Shown: piece by piece, positions 4,715-5,904 of the stretch | How the letters are laid out: each line of letters starts with the position of its first letter | Position numbering within the stretch: position 1 is the first letter of the stretch | Assembly: GCA_003157225.1 (NCBI GenBank) | Contig: PMIZ01000056.1 | Span: 3,614 to 9,517, forward strand | Direction of reading: 5' to 3' | DNA length: 5,904 nucleotides | Source of the DNA: Actinomycetota bacterium | GTDB lineage: Bacteria; Actinomycetota; Thermoleophilia; RBG-16-64-13 | Made by a program: the position numbers and the translations under genes | Notes under the pieces: model-generated | What the model saw: the letters and a program-made list of their open reading frames with translations, nothing else | What the model was told of the DNA's origin: nothing | The model's database searches: none

Positions 4715-5475
4715 TGCTTCTTCAAACCGTCGGGCTATGCAAACGCTTTGGTGGCTTGCCGGCCATCAACGAACTGAATATGCACGTGCACAAGGATGAG
4801 ATCGTGGGGCTGATCGGGCCCAATGGGGCGGGCAAGTCGACCCTTTTCAATCTCGTTACGGGCGTATTGATGCCGACGAGCGGAAAGATTTACTACGATG
4901 GCGTCGACATTACCAAGAAGAGCCCTTACGCTGTGGCAAAGTTGGGCATAGGCCGCACCTTCCAGCTCAACCCGCTGTTCGGTGACTTCACGGTGCTTGA
5001 AAACGTGAAGACCTCCTTCTACCTGCACCCGCATACCAGCATGATCGAGATTTTCTTCAGCACGCGCCGGCACCGTAGGAACGAGGCGTTCATCCACGAA
5101 CAAGCCCTGGAAATCCTCGAAGTGGTCGGCCTGCAGGACGTGCCCAATGAGCTCGCCAAGAACCTGCCTCACGGCTACCAGAAGATGCTTGGTGTTGCGC
5201 GGGCGCTCGCGACCCAGCCTTCGATGCTGCTCCTCGACGAGCCGCTTGGCGGGATGAACCCAGGCGAGATCGATTTCAGCCTCAAGGCCATTGCCTCGAT
5301 GCGCGCCCAAGGCAAGACGGTGCTTATTGTCGAGCACAACATGCAGGTATTGGACATCTGCGACAGGGTCGTCGTGATCAGTTTTGGCGAGCAGATCTCG
5401 GAGGGCACGCCTGCGGAAGTAAGGGCGGACAAGAACGTCATTGCCACCTATCTTGGCGGTGGAAAGCGTTGTTAG
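4711..5475 (+). CDS. livG: Branched-chain amino acid type ABC transporter, ATP-binding protein LivG
   Basis: This is one of two cytoplasmic ATPases that power the importer. It has 254 residues from GTG 4711, which overlaps the livM stop as GTGA and has AAGGAG (4697-4702) at 8 bases. ATG 4714, one codon later, is an almost equal choice. Motifs are complete: Walker A GPNGAGKST at 36-44, Q-loop Gln85 in G-R-T-F-Q, the LivG-specific insertion with basic residues at about 104-130, signature L-P-H-G-Y-Q at 152-157, Walker B L-L-L-D-E-P at 173-178, D-loop-like G-G-M-N-P-G-E at 180-186, and switch His209 in V-E-H-N-M. LivG proteins have 'LPxGxQ' instead of LSGGQ, usually with Tyr before Gly; here it is His. 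The end (I-A-T-Y-L-G) is the family's usual close. The next gene overlaps by 7 bases. All catalytic residues are present, so it should be active. Confidence 0.94.
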   Translation: MMLLQTVGLCKRFGGLPAINELNMHVHKDEIVGLIGPNGAGKSTLFNLVTGVLMPTSGKIYYDGVDITKKSPYAVAKLGIGRTFQLNPLFGDFTVLENVKTSFYLHPHTSMIEIFFSTRRHRRNEAFIHEQALEILEVVGLQDVPNELAKNLPHGYQKMLGVARALATQPSMLLLDEPLGGMNPGEIDFSLKAIASMRAQGKTVLIVEHNMQVLDICDRVVVISFGEQISEGTPAEVRADKNVIATYLGGGKRC

Positions 5476-5904
5476 AAATAAATAGCATAACCGCGCACTA
5501 CGGCAAGTCCGTAGCGATCCAAGACGTCTCAATCAAAGTCGAGGCCAATTCGGTAGTAAGCCTCGTGGGCGCGAATGGCGCGGGCAAGAGCACCGTGCTG
5601 AAGGCCATGATGGGCATGGTGCCCCTCACGTCGGGCTCGGTTTTCTTCAAGGGACAGAGGATTGACGGACACGCAACTCAGAGCATTGTGAGGGGCGGCA
5701 TCGTCCTTGTGCCCGAGGGGCGGCAGCTATTCCCCTACATGAGCGTTCTGAAGAACCTGAAGCTGGGTGCGAGCCTGCGCAAAGACTCAGACGGCATCCA
5801 GCGCGATCTGGACATGGTCTATCAGCTCTTTCCCAAGCTACGCGATCGGGCCAAGCAGAAGGCGGGCACGCTCAGTGGCGGCGAGCAGCAGATGCTGGCC
5901 ATTG
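5469..5904 (+). CDS. livF: Branched-chain amino acid type ABC transporter, ATP-binding protein LivF (partial)
   Basis: This is the second ATPase of the importer, which forms a heterodimer with LivG. The frame runs from TTG 5469 off the right edge: 145 complete codons of about 235 expected. No ATG or GTG gives the family start. TTG gives L-L-E-I-N-S-I-T-A-H-Y-G, which matches the usual LivF opening, and GGTGG (5458-5462) lies 6 bases before it. The start is inside the end of livG (7-base overlap). Walker A is GANGAGKST at 34-42. The Q-loop region reads L-V-P-E-G-R-Q-L-F-P at 80-89, with the Pro-Glu-Gly-Arg form normal for LivF. The signature L-S-G-G-E-Q-Q at 135-141 follows, and the window ends three codons after M-L-A. 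Walker B and the switch His lie beyond the edge. No defect is visible. Confidence 0.93.
   Translation, partial: MLEINSITAHYGKSVAIQDVSIKVEANSVVSLVGANGAGKSTVLKAMMGMVPLTSGSVFFKGQRIDGHATQSIVRGGIVLVPEGRQLFPYMSVLKNLKLGASLRKDSDGIQRDLDMVYQLFPKLRDRAKQKAGTLSGGEQQMLAI

Noticed and set aside
4735..5532. Long open frame on the minus strand opposite livG
   Set aside because: It is the antisense shadow of livG, which carries every ABC ATPase motif.
1..5904. CRISPR array, tRNA, rRNA, insertion sequence or attachment site
   Set aside because: I saw no regularly spaced repeats, no cloverleaf or ribosomal sequence, no transposase reading frame and no terminal inverted repeats flanking the broken genes.

Overview
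The window is about 58-60% G+C by eye, and every supported gene is on the + strand. It has two contrasting parts. Bases 1-1240 hold the 3' end of one gene, a run of broken gene pieces, and one intact small ferredoxin. Bases 1430-5904 hold a tidy five-gene operon for a branched-chain amino acid type (HAAT/Liv) ABC importer; its last gene runs off the end of the window. The organism cannot be named from this sequence. The G+C content, the lipoprotein anchor followed by a long Thr/Ala/Pro/Gly linker, and the Thermotoga-type ferredoxin fit an anaerobic actinobacterium or a similar high-GC bacterium; this is inference only.

Left part. A C-terminal tail in frame from base 2 ends at 145 and may be a crotonase-type protein. 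A good sigma70-like promoter overlaps its stop codon (perfect TTGACA, 17-bp spacer, TATTAG). Then come five pieces that each look like one end of a gene: an unrecognised N-terminus (from 221); the C-terminal half of a short-chain dehydrogenase/reductase, SDR (399-758), with catalytic Tyr replaced by His; a 36-residue ORF (799-909); a TTG-started piece resembling an SDR N-terminus (from 906); and the last ~35 codons of what looks like an FAD-binding oxidoreductase (to 1053). Original start and stop junctions survive (TTGA at 906-909, ATGA at 1050-1053) while the middles of genes are gone. This suggests an operon of redox and acyl-CoA-type catabolic genes collapsed by at least two internal deletions. 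Only the ferredoxin (1050-1238) is left whole.

Spacer 1239-1429. I see no gene and no convincing promoter here. It ends in a perfect AGGAGG ribosome binding site for the binding-protein gene.

Right part. livK (lipoprotein substrate-binding protein), livH and livM (permeases), livG and livF (ATPases) are in the canonical order. A strong hairpin lies between livK and livH, where it could let the binding protein be made in excess. From livH on the genes overlap (11, 4 and 7 nt), pointing to translational coupling. The binding protein captures a ligand outside the membrane, LivH/LivM form the channel, and LivG/LivF power it. The ligand could be a branched-chain amino acid or another small carboxylate or amide; the sequence does not decide. 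The 5' half of livH is unusually AT-rich (about 42% G+C over 240 nt). I found no clear new biological system. The items most worth checking are the collapsed operon with its surviving ferredoxin and the livH composition break.
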